Source of the DNA: Campylobacterota bacterium
Lineage (GTDB): Bacteria; Campylobacterota; Campylobacteria; Campylobacterales; Sulfurovaceae
Assembly: GCA_011330645.1 (NCBI GenBank)
Contig: DRQB01000041.1
Location: forward strand, 1-18,593
DNA length: 18,593 nucleotides
Reading direction: 5' to 3'
The notes beneath the pieces were generated by a model. The model searched no databases. It was not told the origin of the DNA and saw only the letters and a list, made by a program, of their open reading frames with translations. Numbering within the stretch: the stretch's first letter is position 1; every line of letters begins with the position of its first letter. The position numbers were made by a program, and so were the translations under genes. Positions 1 through 7,766 of this stretch are shown one piece after another.

Positions 1-872
1 AAAGAGGCTAATTGCTTTTGAATATCATCTACAAAACTAAGAATTTCTTTTTTGTCTTTTAAATTTGAAATAGAAATCACAAAATTATTATAATATGTAT
101 GATAAACTGAAATATCTAATCTTGTTGCCATACTTTCTAAATATTGTGCAAACTTAATGAGTATGACATTAATTTGGTCATAACCAATAATAGAGCGTAA
201 TGTAGAAAAATCATCAATATCAATCACAACAAGTGCGAGTTTTTGTTTATTGAGATGGACCTTAGAATATAATGCATTTAAATCATGTAACAATTGAACT
301 TGATTTGGCAATGATGTTAATTGATGCCTATAAGCCAACGTTTTTTCTTTTTTCTTCTGACGTAAATCATGTATGGAGATAATATTACACCACATATCAT
401 GTTTACTTCCTAATAAACTACTATCGATATAGAGATTAATAGGAATGCTTTCGCTGCCATCTAATTCATCTAAGGACAAGTTGGTTTGAAGATAAGACAA
501 CATTTTTTCATCAGCTCTTTTGTAGGCTGAAATGATGAGTTTATCCAGTGTTATCCACTCTTTTTTTATTTTTATTTGAGGCATTTTGGCTAAAGGCTTA
601 AACATGAAATCTTTAGATAAATCTAAGAGTTTTTGCATCGCTTTGTTTGCATATACCACTTCATTATCATCTGAGAGTATCAACATAGCATCTTCTGAAA
701 TATCAAATGCTTTTTGAAAGACTTTAACCTTATTATCTACAACTTGAAGAAGTTCTTTTTTTTCTCTGGAGAGTGAGTAAAAGTGTATTCCGATGAAGGT
801 AATAATGATGATTAGCAAGACATAAATACTATCCAATGATATACTTGATAAAAAACCATTGATTGTATTCAT
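1..872 (-). CDS. Membrane PAS/degenerate-GGDEF signalling protein (partial, N-terminal 290 residues)
   Basis: My own translation from the ATG at 872 down to base 1 is open throughout, so the C-terminus lies outside the window. Residues about 16-35 form one hydrophobic membrane segment. A PAS-like sensor region follows (about 48-150, with FQKAFDISEDAMLIL and VVYANKAM). A GGDEF-fold domain then begins at the HQLTSLPNQ motif, the usual domain-start signature. The metal-binding aspartate region VIDIDDF is kept (D218), but the active-site loop that should read GG(D/E)EF is YYNNF (residues 260-264). Known of the family: GGDEF domains with this loop lost do not make cyclic di-GMP and are often followed by an EAL phosphodiesterase domain. 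Inference: a membrane sensor with a regulatory GGDEF module, possibly GGDEF-EAL. The start is backed by an AAGGGGAG ribosome binding site. It lies 69 nt downstream of xseA and has its own candidate promoter. Confidence 0.85.
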   Translation of the reverse strand, partial: MNTINGFLSSISLDSIYVLLIIIITFIGIHFYSLSREKKELLQVVDNKVKVFQKAFDISEDAMLILSDDNEVVYANKAMQKLLDLSKDFMFKPLAKMPQIKIKKEWITLDKLIISAYKRADEKMLSYLQTNLSLDELDGSESIPINLYIDSSLLGSKHDMWCNIISIHDLRQKKKEKTLAYRHQLTSLPNQVQLLHDLNALYSKVHLNKQKLALVVIDIDDFSTLRSIIGYDQINVILIKFAQYLESMATRLDISVYHTYYNNFVISISNLKDKKEILSFVDDIQKQLAS

Positions 873-887
873 TATTCACTCCCCTTG

Positions 888-902
888 TCATTACTGTAAT
901 GA
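888..902. promoter_or_regulatory. Perfect 15-nt palindrome at the start point of the PAS/GGDEF gene
   Basis: On the plus strand TCATTAC and GTAATGA arms surround a single central T. The element touches the last base of a TATAAT box and covers the expected transcription start of the leftward gene. This is the position of a classic repressor operator. The binding protein is unknown. Confidence 0.5.
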
Positions 903-907
903 TTATA
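902..907 (-). promoter_or_regulatory. Candidate -10 box for the PAS/GGDEF gene
   Basis: The minus strand reads TATAAT, 29 nt before the start codon. A TTGTCA lies upstream at 928-933 but at 20 nt, too far for a standard -35. Many Campylobacterota promoters rely on the -10 alone. The box suggests the gene can be transcribed separately from xseA. Confidence 0.45.
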
Positions 908-941
908 ACATACAAGCCTTGAAGCTATGACAAAAAATATT

Positions 942-2198
942 TTAACTCTTTTTTTTACTCAAGCATAATGCTTCCACACGCATAGATTCATCTTCTAAAA
1001 TAAATGGTTTATCTATTTCTAACATCTCTAAACTCACTTTTTTTCCCATATAGGAAATTTGTGCCCATCCTTCGTGACATTTTAATTTCGGATTACCTAG
1101 TTTGAATTTTTCATTCAACAATGCTAAATGTCGTTCTTTATCCTGTATTTTTAATCTCATACGCTCCTGATAAACGCTATTTACTTCTGGAATTTTGGAA
1201 GAAATATACTCAATTTTATACTCCAGTATACGTCTAAATTCATTTTTTTGCGCTCCAAATTTATCATCTATTACCACTAATCTTAGAAAAGGAGAGGAAC
1301 GTAATAACAGTTCTTCTAAGTGATTTAATGCATGTATTTTTTTCTGAAAATTTTGTTCCAAACTATATTTATAACGTTCATTTATTTCATTTAAGGTATA
1401 AAGAATTTCTCTACTATCCGGTAATATCATCTCCATCGCTGCACTAGGAGTAGGCGCACGTAAATCTGCGACAAAATCACTTATCATCACATCCACTTCA
1501 TGCCCAACTGCGGAGACAACAGGTGTATACAAATGAAATATAGCATCTGCAACAATCTCTTCATTAAAAGACCACAAATCCTCTGCACTTCCTCCACCAC
1601 GTCCTACCACAACTACATCAACATTCAGTGTATCGGCATACCGAAGAGCATGTGCTATCTGACTAGCAGCTTGCTCTCCCTGTACTAACGTGTCTACAAT
1701 AGTCACTTCAATCATCGCCCAGCGCTTTTCTATGATTTTGAGCATATCATAGAGTGCTGCTGATTCTTTTGCTGTGACTAGTGCGATTTTTTGTATATGT
1801 TTGGGTAGTATTTTTTTGTGTTCAGATGAAAAATAGCCTTTTTCTTTTAGCCTTTTTTTAAGCTGTTCATAGGCAAGAGCCAACGCACCCTGCCCATAAG
1901 GTTCAATGCGTACCGTTTGAAACTGATACTCCCCTCTAGGCGTATAGACAGAAATAGACCCTTCTACAACAATATGCATCCCTTTTTCTATACGAAACTT
2001 CATTCTAGCTACAGACGAACGCCACATCACACATTTAATAGAACTCTTATCATCTTTAATAGAAAAATAGAGATGTCCTGAGGTGTGGTAGGTCACAGAA
2101 GCCACTTCACCTTCTACAAGAGTATGCATAAAGGTAGCTTCTAATAGAGATTTTATTTTGGTGTTGAGCGAAGAAACACTCATCATTGTTTCTGACAT
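942..2198 (-). CDS. xseA: Exodeoxyribonuclease VII large subunit
   Basis: XseA is the catalytic subunit of exonuclease VII, which with XseB degrades single-stranded DNA to oligonucleotides in mismatch and recombination repair. The 418-residue product fits the family length. It has an N-terminal OB-fold (GEVASVTYHTSGHLYFSIKD, about 30-50), then the catalytic domain with the hallmark GRGGGSAEDLWSFN (from residue 199) and VSAVGHEVDVMISDFVADLRAPTPSAA, and a C-terminal helical region. I place the start at ATG 2198 because AAGGAG sits 8 nt upstream; a GTG three codons earlier overlaps that binding site. It is the last gene of the lpxC-led unit, 27 nt after ubiE. No xseB is present in the window, so the small subunit must be encoded elsewhere. 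Confidence 0.95.
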   Translation of the reverse strand: MSETMMSVSSLNTKIKSLLEATFMHTLVEGEVASVTYHTSGHLYFSIKDDKSSIKCVMWRSSVARMKFRIEKGMHIVVEGSISVYTPRGEYQFQTVRIEPYGQGALALAYEQLKKRLKEKGYFSSEHKKILPKHIQKIALVTAKESAALYDMLKIIEKRWAMIEVTIVDTLVQGEQAASQIAHALRYADTLNVDVVVVGRGGGSAEDLWSFNEEIVADAIFHLYTPVVSAVGHEVDVMISDFVADLRAPTPSAAMEMILPDSREILYTLNEINERYKYSLEQNFQKKIHALNHLEELLLRSSPFLRLVVIDDKFGAQKNEFRRILEYKIEYISSKIPEVNSVYQERMRLKIQDKERHLALLNEKFKLGNPKLKCHEGWAQISYMGKKVSLEMLEIDKPFILEDESMRVEALCLSKKKS

Positions 2199-2225
2199 CT
2201 CACCCACTCCTTATATGAAGAAAAT

Positions 2226-2963
2226 TTATTTTTTTTGTGCGACTAAGAGTGTACTTATTCCCATAGAAAAAGATTTTGTATATTTCATCTCAAAACCAGC
2301 TTCTTCTAATTCCTTAGCCAACATCTCTGTGGTTAAAAACTCTTCTATAGAATCAGGAAGGTATTTGTATGCTTCGTAGTTTTTAGAGATAAAACCACCC
2401 ACTCTAGGCAAGACATTTTTCATACCAAAATCTACCACTTTATCGACAATACCTCTACGCTCTTGCTTTGTAAATTCTAATATAACTACTAAACCACCAG
2501 GCTTCAATGCACGGTTAAATTCTTGTAATGCCTCTACTCTATCGACTACATTTCGTATACCGTAAGAGATAGAAATCACATCCGAACTCTCATCATCAAC
2601 AGGTAGCTCTTGTGCTTTACCTTCTATAAACTCCGCAAAGTCTACTTTAGAACGAGCAACTTCTAGCATACCTACAGAAGGGTCTACCCCTACATACTTC
2701 TCTATGGTTATGCCATTTTTTTGTGCCTGTTCTTTCCAGTATATCAATAAATCACCCGTACCTGTCGCCACATCAGTCACTTGCCCTAGCTCTTTTTTAC
2801 CAAGTATCTCAAAAGCCTTGTCACAGCCTTTTTTACGCCACTGTATATCGATACCCATACTTAGTACTCGGTTTGCTTTATCATAAGTTGATGCAATATC
2901 ATCAAACATTGTGACTATTTTTTCTTGTTTTTCTTGTTTGTCTGTGAGTTTTTCAATGCCCAA
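2226..2963 (-). CDS. ubiE: Demethylmenaquinone/ubiquinone C-methyltransferase
   Basis: This SAM-dependent methyltransferase makes the last carbon methylation of menaquinone (or the equivalent ubiquinone step) at the membrane. Campylobacterota use menaquinone, so MenG activity is the likely one. The 245 residues show the first family signature (YDKANRVLSMGIDIQWR, about 27-43), the SAM-binding motif I DVATGTGD (64-71), ISYGIRNV, and the second signature RALKPGGLVVILEF. The start is TTG: GGAG lies 8 nt upstream, no ATG occurs before the conserved MFDDIA segment, and family members begin close to this point. The gene overlaps the end of ribD by 11 nt, suggesting translational coupling. It is 27 nt before xseA. 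Confidence 0.94.
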   Translation of the reverse strand: MGIEKLTDKQEKQEKIVTMFDDIASTYDKANRVLSMGIDIQWRKKGCDKAFEILGKKELGQVTDVATGTGDLLIYWKEQAQKNGITIEKYVGVDPSVGMLEVARSKVDFAEFIEGKAQELPVDDESSDVISISYGIRNVVDRVEALQEFNRALKPGGLVVILEFTKQERRGIVDKVVDFGMKNVLPRVGGFISKNYEAYKYLPDSIEEFLTTEMLAKELEEAGFEMKYTKSFSMGISTLLVAQKK

Positions 2964-3957
2964 AGTTTTTGCTCCATATCATCATATCTACATCTATTTT
3001 TTCTTGATGTAAAAACTGTAAATTCATAGTAGTATTATAGGTTAAAGTATTTGTAGTGAGCTTAGGTGTCTGATAAATTAACAGCCAATCTATCTTCTCT
3101 TTTAAAGCATTTAACATTCCCTCACCTCCTTCTACCAAAACAAATGAAGGTTTCTCTAAAAAAGAGAGCTCATTTGTAGTAGATACTTCTCTATCTTGTA
3201 CCATAAAGAGGGGGATTTGTCTATCGAAATTATCTTCTTTTGTATAAATGGTAATATCAGGTGCATGTCCCCCAGTAAAACGACAATCTAAAGTTGGTTT
3301 ATCCACTCTTACCGTGTTACCACCTATCAAAAGCATATCACACGCTTCTCTGAGCTTATGTACATGCGTCAATGAAGCTTGTGAACTCAAATATCCATCG
3401 TTCTCATCACTCGCAATACGTCCATTGGTTGTTTGGGCCAGTTTAAAAAGTACAAACGCACGTTTTTGCCAGATTTGAAAAGGTTCAAGTAGTGCATTAC
3501 ACTCTTGTTCCAACACACCAAATGTAACATTTTCAAGTGTTCTTGCACCCTTGTCATGCCCTTCTATGGGGTCAAAAACGCCTATAACAATACGTTTTAA
3601 AGAGAGTTGTTGAAGTAAGGATGCACAAGAAGGAGTTTTACCTTCATGGGAACATGGCTCCAGTGTTACATATATACTGCACTCTGAAAAATAGTTTTGA
3701 GGTAATGTTAAAAGAAATTCATGTGCTTTAGAAGCATCTTTGAGATCGAAATCTAATGTTGTTTTTGAAAGTGTCTTATAAGCAGCAAGTAAAGCCAACA
3801 CTTCTGCATGAGAAGTTCCCGCTTTCTGGTGTGCTTCTATAGCTATGATTTCCCCTTTATGGGTAATCACTGCACCAACTGCCGGATTTGGATACGTTAA
3901 GCCTTGGAATTGCCAAGCTTTATCGAGAGCGAGTTGCATATAAAATTCATCGTTCAT
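2953..3957 (-). CDS. ribD: Bifunctional riboflavin biosynthesis deaminase/reductase
   Basis: RibD performs two successive steps of riboflavin synthesis: deamination of the pyrimidine released by RibA and NADPH-dependent reduction of its ribosyl side chain. The N-terminal zinc deaminase carries H50-A-E52 and PCSHEGKTPSC (101-111), giving the three zinc ligands and the catalytic glutamate. The C-terminal reductase part has LLIGGNTVRVDKPTLDCRF and SFVLVEGGEGML. The product is 334 residues, somewhat shorter than the 367 of E. coli because the reductase is compact. In contrast, the spacing between HAE and PC is about 28 residues longer than in E. coli. ATG 3957 has a GAGGAG-like site upstream. The gene lies 23 nt after rimP and overlaps ubiE. 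Confidence 0.94.
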   Translation of the reverse strand: MNDEFYMQLALDKAWQFQGLTYPNPAVGAVITHKGEIIAIEAHQKAGTSHAEVLALLAAYKTLSKTTLDFDLKDASKAHEFLLTLPQNYFSECSIYVTLEPCSHEGKTPSCASLLQQLSLKRIVIGVFDPIEGHDKGARTLENVTFGVLEQECNALLEPFQIWQKRAFVLFKLAQTTNGRIASDENDGYLSSQASLTHVHKLREACDMLLIGGNTVRVDKPTLDCRFTGGHAPDITIYTKEDNFDRQIPLFMVQDREVSTTNELSFLEKPSFVLVEGGEGMLNALKEKIDWLLIYQTPKLTTNTLTYNTTMNLQFLHQEKIDVDMMIWSKNFGH

Positions 3958-3980
3958 AGCAACTCCTCTATTGTTCGTTT

Positions 3981-4412
3981 TTAATTCCAGTCAAAGTATG
4001 TTTTACAAGTATTGAGTTCACTATAGCTGTAAGACTCTTCTCCTGCTTTAGTTTCTACGACTATACCATTATTATCTGCAGATTTGAGTGTACCTTTTAG
4101 CTTCTCTCCACCACCCAATTTCAACTTCACTTTTTCACCTATGGCATTTTTAAAATGTATAGGTTTAGAAAGCTTGCGTTCAATACCGGGAGAAGAAATC
4201 TCTAAACGATACGCTTGACTCATAGGAGGGTGTACATCTAAAAAAGGAGAAAGCTCATGCGAAATGGTCGCACATAAATCTAAGTTAACGCCACCAACTT
4301 TGGTAATGAGTACTCTATAAATAGTTTCATCAAATTCTGTCACGATTTCCGTATCGTACAGAGCAGCACCATTAGCTTCAATAATTTTAGCTATTTGTGT
4401 TTCAAGATTCAT
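3981..4412 (-). CDS. rimP: Ribosome maturation factor RimP
   Basis: RimP binds the 30S subunit late in assembly and helps mature the central pseudoknot region. The 143-residue protein has the family core YRLEISSPGIERKLSKP in its N-terminal domain and an SH3-like C-terminal barrel (GEKVKLKL, LKGTLKSADNNGIVVE). The start is set at ATG 4412, with GAGGA 8 nt upstream. A GTG five codons earlier would place the start inside its own binding site. It overlaps the end of rbfA by 11 nt, so the two 30S maturation factors are probably made in step. In many bacteria rimP opens the nusA-infB operon; here it follows rbfA. Confidence 0.93.
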   Translation of the reverse strand: MNLETQIAKIIEANGAALYDTEIVTEFDETIYRVLITKVGGVNLDLCATISHELSPFLDVHPPMSQAYRLEISSPGIERKLSKPIHFKNAIGEKVKLKLGGGEKLKGTLKSADNNGIVVETKAGEESYSYSELNTCKTYFDWN

Positions 4413-4782
4413 CTGAATTTTCCTCACCTTTATTGCGTGATGCTATTTGCTTAAAAAGATCTTCCATTTTACTTTGATGTTCTGGTTGTTCATCAAATTC
4501 AAACACAAAACGAGGTGCTTTAAACCACCCCTCTGTCTGTTTACAGTGATTTTGGATATATCCTGCTACTGTACGTAACTGACGTAATGCTTCACCTTGT
4601 TCTTTAGGAGTAAGAAAAGATTTATCTAAATAAACTTTTGCATCACTACGTCCCTTAGAACAAATAACATCTGTGACGGTCAAACCATTTATACGTTCAT
4701 CAGAGAGTGAACCCAATGCTTCGGGGATAATCTCTTTTAAGATTGATTCCGTGCGGTGACGTTTTATCTCTTCATGTGTCAT
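4402..4782 (-). CDS. rbfA: 30S ribosome-binding factor A
   Basis: RbfA binds free 30S particles, assists 16S rRNA 5'-end maturation and is needed for cold adaptation. The 126 residues form a single KH-like domain: basic N-terminal helix (HRTESILKEIIPEAL), the strand VTDVICSKGRSDAKVYL, and the C-terminal PRFVFEFDEQPEHQSKMEDLF segment, which matches the family's P.l.F..D...e...i..ll pattern. A short hydrophilic tail (SRNKGEENSDES) extends beyond it and encodes the rimP start region. It begins 5 nt after infB stops, with only a weak GGAT-type site, so coupling to infB translation is likely. Confidence 0.93.
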   Translation of the reverse strand: MTHEEIKRHRTESILKEIIPEALGSLSDERINGLTVTDVICSKGRSDAKVYLDKSFLTPKEQGEALRQLRTVAGYIQNHCKQTEGWFKAPRFVFEFDEQPEHQSKMEDLFKQIASRNKGEENSDES

Positions 4783-4787
4783 TAATA

Positions 4788-7478
4788 TTAATCCAATATC
4801 ACTTGTTCTTCAACATCTTTATAGGTTTCGATTACATCGCCCTCTTTAATGTCATTGAAGTTTTCAAGCATGATACCACACTCATAACCATTTTTCACTT
4901 CTTTAGCATCTTCGTTGAAACGCTTAAGTGAGGAAATAGTACTCTCATACACAACCACACCATCACGAATAAGTCTAGCTTTAGAGTTACGTGTGATAGA
5001 ACCATCAGATACTTTACATCCTGCAATCGTTCCTACTTTTCCAACCACAAATGTTTCGCGGACATCTGCTTGACCAGTAACCTCTTCAGAGATAACTGGA
5101 CTCATCATACCACCAAGGAGTGCTTTTACTTCATCTAGTAAGTCATAGATGATAGAGTAGGTACGAATTTCAATACCAAGTTCTTTTGCCTTTTTCTTCA
5201 CAGCACCCGTTGGACGCACGTTAAAGCCAAGTACTACTGAGTGTTCAGAAGCATCTGCAAGTGTTAAATCGCTCTCAGTTACACCACCCACACCTTCGTG
5301 AATAATATTTACTTTGACCTCTTCATTTCTAAGCTTCTCTAATGAACCTTTAATCGCTTCAAGAGAACCTTGCACATCTGCTTTGATGATAACAGGAAGT
5401 GACTTGAGTTGTCCCTCTGCAATAAGTGCAGAAAGATCATCAAGTGTTGCTTTTGTACTTTTAGAAAGTACTTTAGCTCTCTCAAATTCTGCTCTTTTTT
5501 CTGCAAGTTCACGTACTTCTTTATCTGTAGCCATGACTGTAAGTTCTTCACCTGCACCTGGCACATCATTAAGCCCAACTATAGCAGCTGGTGTTGATGG
5601 TCCAATCTCTTTCGTGTTGCTTCCATCATCAAGCCTAATTGCTTTGATACGTCCAAATGTTTTACCAACAATAACATTGTCACCAACTCTCAGTGTACCA
5701 TTTTTGATAATCACGTTCGCAACTGGTCCAAAGCCTTTTTCTAATGATGCTTCTACCACAACTGCCTTAGCATCTAACGCAGGGTTTGCCTTAAGTTCCA
5801 TAAGTTCAGCTTGAAGTAAAATAGTCTCAAGTAAATCATCAATACCCAAACCAGTGTGTGCAGATACAGGTACAAACTCATATTCACCACCCCAATCCGT
5901 TGCCATTACATCTATCTCAGCAAGTTGTGCTTTCACATTGTCAGGATTTGCTGCTTCTTTATCCATTTTGTTCACAGCAATAATCATAGGAACACCTGCT
6001 GCTTTGGTGTGGGCAATTGCTTCTTTGGTTTGTGGCATCACACCATCATCTGCTGCAACAACGATGATAACGATATCAGTTGCCTGTGCTCCACGTGCTC
6101 TCATTTCTGTAAAGGCTTCGTGACCTGGCGTATCCACAAAGGTAATCTTCTTACCATTCTTTTCTACTTGATACGCACCAACATGCTGCGTGATTCCACC
6201 AGCTTCTTTGTCTGCCACTTTGGCTTCACGGATTTTATCAAGTAATGATGTTTTACCGTGGTCAACGTGCCCCATAATGGTGATAACAGGAGGACGTTCT
6301 ACAGCATTTTCATCTTCTTCTTCATTGTAATCATCAGCAATTTCCAATTCATCAAGTGGATTGACAGTCGTTACTTCGACTTCAAACTCTTCTGCAAGAA
6401 TTTCTATCTCATCTTTAGAAAGGAAATCATTTTTCGTTACCATCATACCAAGGGCAAAGAGACATCCAATGACTTCACTCATCGAACGGTTTACTTTTTC
6501 AGCAAACTCATAGACTCTTACATTTTCAGGTATCTCAATAGATGTTACAATTTCTGTGTTTTCTTCTTTCGCATACTTCTTACGTTTGCCACCACGCTTG
6601 AGAGAACGTCTTTGTTGTGGGCGAAATGGTTGCCTACCTTTGCTAGGTCCACCATTTGCAGCTTCACGTTTTTTCATCTCTTCTTTACGTTTTTGCTCTT
6701 GACGCATCATCTCTTCATAGATATTTTTATCTGAAAAATCTAAAAGTACAACTTCTTCTTCCCCAAAACCACTGTCAATATCACCCGACATGCTGTCATG
6801 GTTGAAGATGTCAATTTTAGTCCCTGTCTCTTTCGCTTGAGCAGGACCTTTTTTAACTTTCTTTTTACCTTCGTAAGGTTCATAATTCTTATTACCAAAA
6901 GTACCACCCAAAGAGATTTTTGTTCCAGCTCTTACTGGTGCAGGCTTCGCTTTTCTAACAATTTTAATCCCACCACGAGAAAGTACTCTTTTTGCAGGTC
7001 TAACTTCACTTTTTTCAGAACTTGCATCTTTAGATTCTTCTGTTTTTTTACTTACAACAGAAATACCTTTACGTTTTTTTACTTCTTTAGGTGTAGGAGG
7101 AATCACTTCTTCAACTGTTTTTTCTACTACAGGAGTATTATCTTCTTTGAGAACTTCCTGCTCTTTTTCTGATACTTCAGGTTTAGTAGGTTCATCTACT
7201 ACCGGCGCTACCTCAACAGGTATTTCTTCTGTTGATGTCTCTTCAACTTTAGTTTCTGCTTTTTTAACAACGGTTATTTTAGACTTCTTTGCTGCTTTTT
7301 TAAAGCCCTTAGGTAATGTACCAGAAATCGCGAAGTCTACAAGTATTCCTGCATCATCATAACTTATCGTACTATTGGCTGCTTTTACATCAAAGCCTAA
7401 TTCTTTAGCTTTCTCAATCAAGTCTCCGTTAGAGAGTCCTGCTTCTTCTGCTATTTCTTGGATTTTAACTTTATCCAT
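4788..7478 (-). CDS. infB: Translation initiation factor IF-2
   Basis: IF-2 is the GTPase that delivers initiator fMet-tRNA to the 30S subunit and promotes subunit joining. The 896 residues contain an N-terminal IF2_N helical domain (about 1-55), a long charged low-complexity linker (about 60-310, rich in K, E, P, V), a second IF2_N-like region (IPENVRVYEFAEKVNRSMSEVIGCLF), the GTPase domain with G1 GHVDHGKT (403-410), DTPGHEAF and NKMD, and the C-terminal beta-barrel and tRNA-binding domains. The start codon has AAGGAG 10 nt upstream, and this site overlaps the ylxR stop codon. A stable hairpin sits just before it (see 7502-7517). nusA, often next to infB in other bacteria, is absent here. 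Confidence 0.98.
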   Translation of the reverse strand: MDKVKIQEIAEEAGLSNGDLIEKAKELGFDVKAANSTISYDDAGILVDFAISGTLPKGFKKAAKKSKITVVKKAETKVEETSTEEIPVEVAPVVDEPTKPEVSEKEQEVLKEDNTPVVEKTVEEVIPPTPKEVKKRKGISVVSKKTEESKDASSEKSEVRPAKRVLSRGGIKIVRKAKPAPVRAGTKISLGGTFGNKNYEPYEGKKKVKKGPAQAKETGTKIDIFNHDSMSGDIDSGFGEEEVVLLDFSDKNIYEEMMRQEQKRKEEMKKREAANGGPSKGRQPFRPQQRRSLKRGGKRKKYAKEENTEIVTSIEIPENVRVYEFAEKVNRSMSEVIGCLFALGMMVTKNDFLSKDEIEILAEEFEVEVTTVNPLDELEIADDYNEEEDENAVERPPVITIMGHVDHGKTSLLDKIREAKVADKEAGGITQHVGAYQVEKNGKKITFVDTPGHEAFTEMRARGAQATDIVIIVVAADDGVMPQTKEAIAHTKAAGVPMIIAVNKMDKEAANPDNVKAQLAEIDVMATDWGGEYEFVPVSAHTGLGIDDLLETILLQAELMELKANPALDAKAVVVEASLEKGFGPVANVIIKNGTLRVGDNVIVGKTFGRIKAIRLDDGSNTKEIGPSTPAAIVGLNDVPGAGEELTVMATDKEVRELAEKRAEFERAKVLSKSTKATLDDLSALIAEGQLKSLPVIIKADVQGSLEAIKGSLEKLRNEEVKVNIIHEGVGGVTESDLTLADASEHSVVLGFNVRPTGAVKKKAKELGIEIRTYSIIYDLLDEVKALLGGMMSPVISEEVTGQADVRETFVVGKVGTIAGCKVSDGSITRNSKARLIRDGVVVYESTISSLKRFNEDAKEVKNGYECGIMLENFNDIKEGDVIETYKDVEEQVILD

Positions 7479-7492
7479 TCTTTATTAACTCC

Positions 7493-7762
7493 TTAATTTA
7501 AATGCGATTTCTCGCATGAGCTGACTGTTGAAGTCAAACCCATCAATAGCTTAGTAAAATGTTCATTATCTTGTTTAAAACGTTTCACTAAGCCTTTGAC
7601 TTTTTTTTCATTTTTGCAACATGAATTACAAAGATAAAAACTTCTACCTTTCCCATCATATGCTGCAATATCTTGACCCATCTGTTTTAACCGTATCAAA
7701 GTATTTTGAGGATGTCGGCTTCGGCAAGCGATGCACATACGTATTGGCTGCGATATTTTCAT
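7493..7762 (-). CDS. ylxR: YlxR family RNA-binding protein (RNase P modulator RnpM-like)
   Basis: This small DUF448 protein of 89 residues has the family signatures RMCIACR (near residue 8) and GRSFYLCNSC, with four cysteines that could bind a metal, and a basic C-terminal half (KKVKGLVKRFKQ). In Bacillus the homologue RnpM binds RNase P RNA and modulates it; a role as an RNA-binding factor is inferred here. The gene sits directly before infB, as in most bacteria. The start ATG 7762 lacks a good ribosome binding site. Instead a TATAAT ends 4 nt before it, raising the possibility of a leaderless or coupled start. It is 35 nt after thrB. Confidence 0.88.
   Translation of the reverse strand: MKISQPIRMCIACRSRHPQNTLIRLKQMGQDIAAYDGKGRSFYLCNSCCKNEKKVKGLVKRFKQDNEHFTKLLMGLTSTVSSCEKSHLN
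7502..7517 (-). promoter_or_regulatory. RNA hairpin with GAAA tetraloop before the infB ribosome binding site
   Basis: In the mRNA sense a 6-bp perfect stem AUGCGA/UCGCAU closes a GAAA loop, a GNRA tetraloop. It lies within the last codons of ylxR, 7 nt before the infB AAGGAG. Location and loop type suggest a structured element affecting infB or ylxR expression; function is inferred only. Confidence 0.45.
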
Positions 7763-7766
7763 GCGT

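Noticed and set aside
908..941. A/T runs after xseA as an intrinsic terminator
   Set aside because: The A-run and T-run pairing has no GC stem, so a Rho-independent terminator is not supported.
2199..2207. GTG start for xseA three codons upstream
   Set aside because: The GTG overlaps the AAGGAG binding site that is correctly spaced for ATG 2198.
4413..4427. GTG start for rimP five codons upstream
   Set aside because: It falls in the binding site GAGGA that is well spaced for ATG 4412.
5314..5814. 166-codon plus-strand open frame opposite infB
   Set aside because: It is antisense to the conserved IF-2 GTPase and C-terminal domains. Its serine/leucine-rich composition is that of a mirror frame, and no ribosome binding site or family match is seen.
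6258..7362. Several plus-strand frames rich in phenylalanine or serine opposite the IF-2 linker
   Set aside because: They arise from the lysine/glutamate-rich low-complexity coding of infB read backwards.
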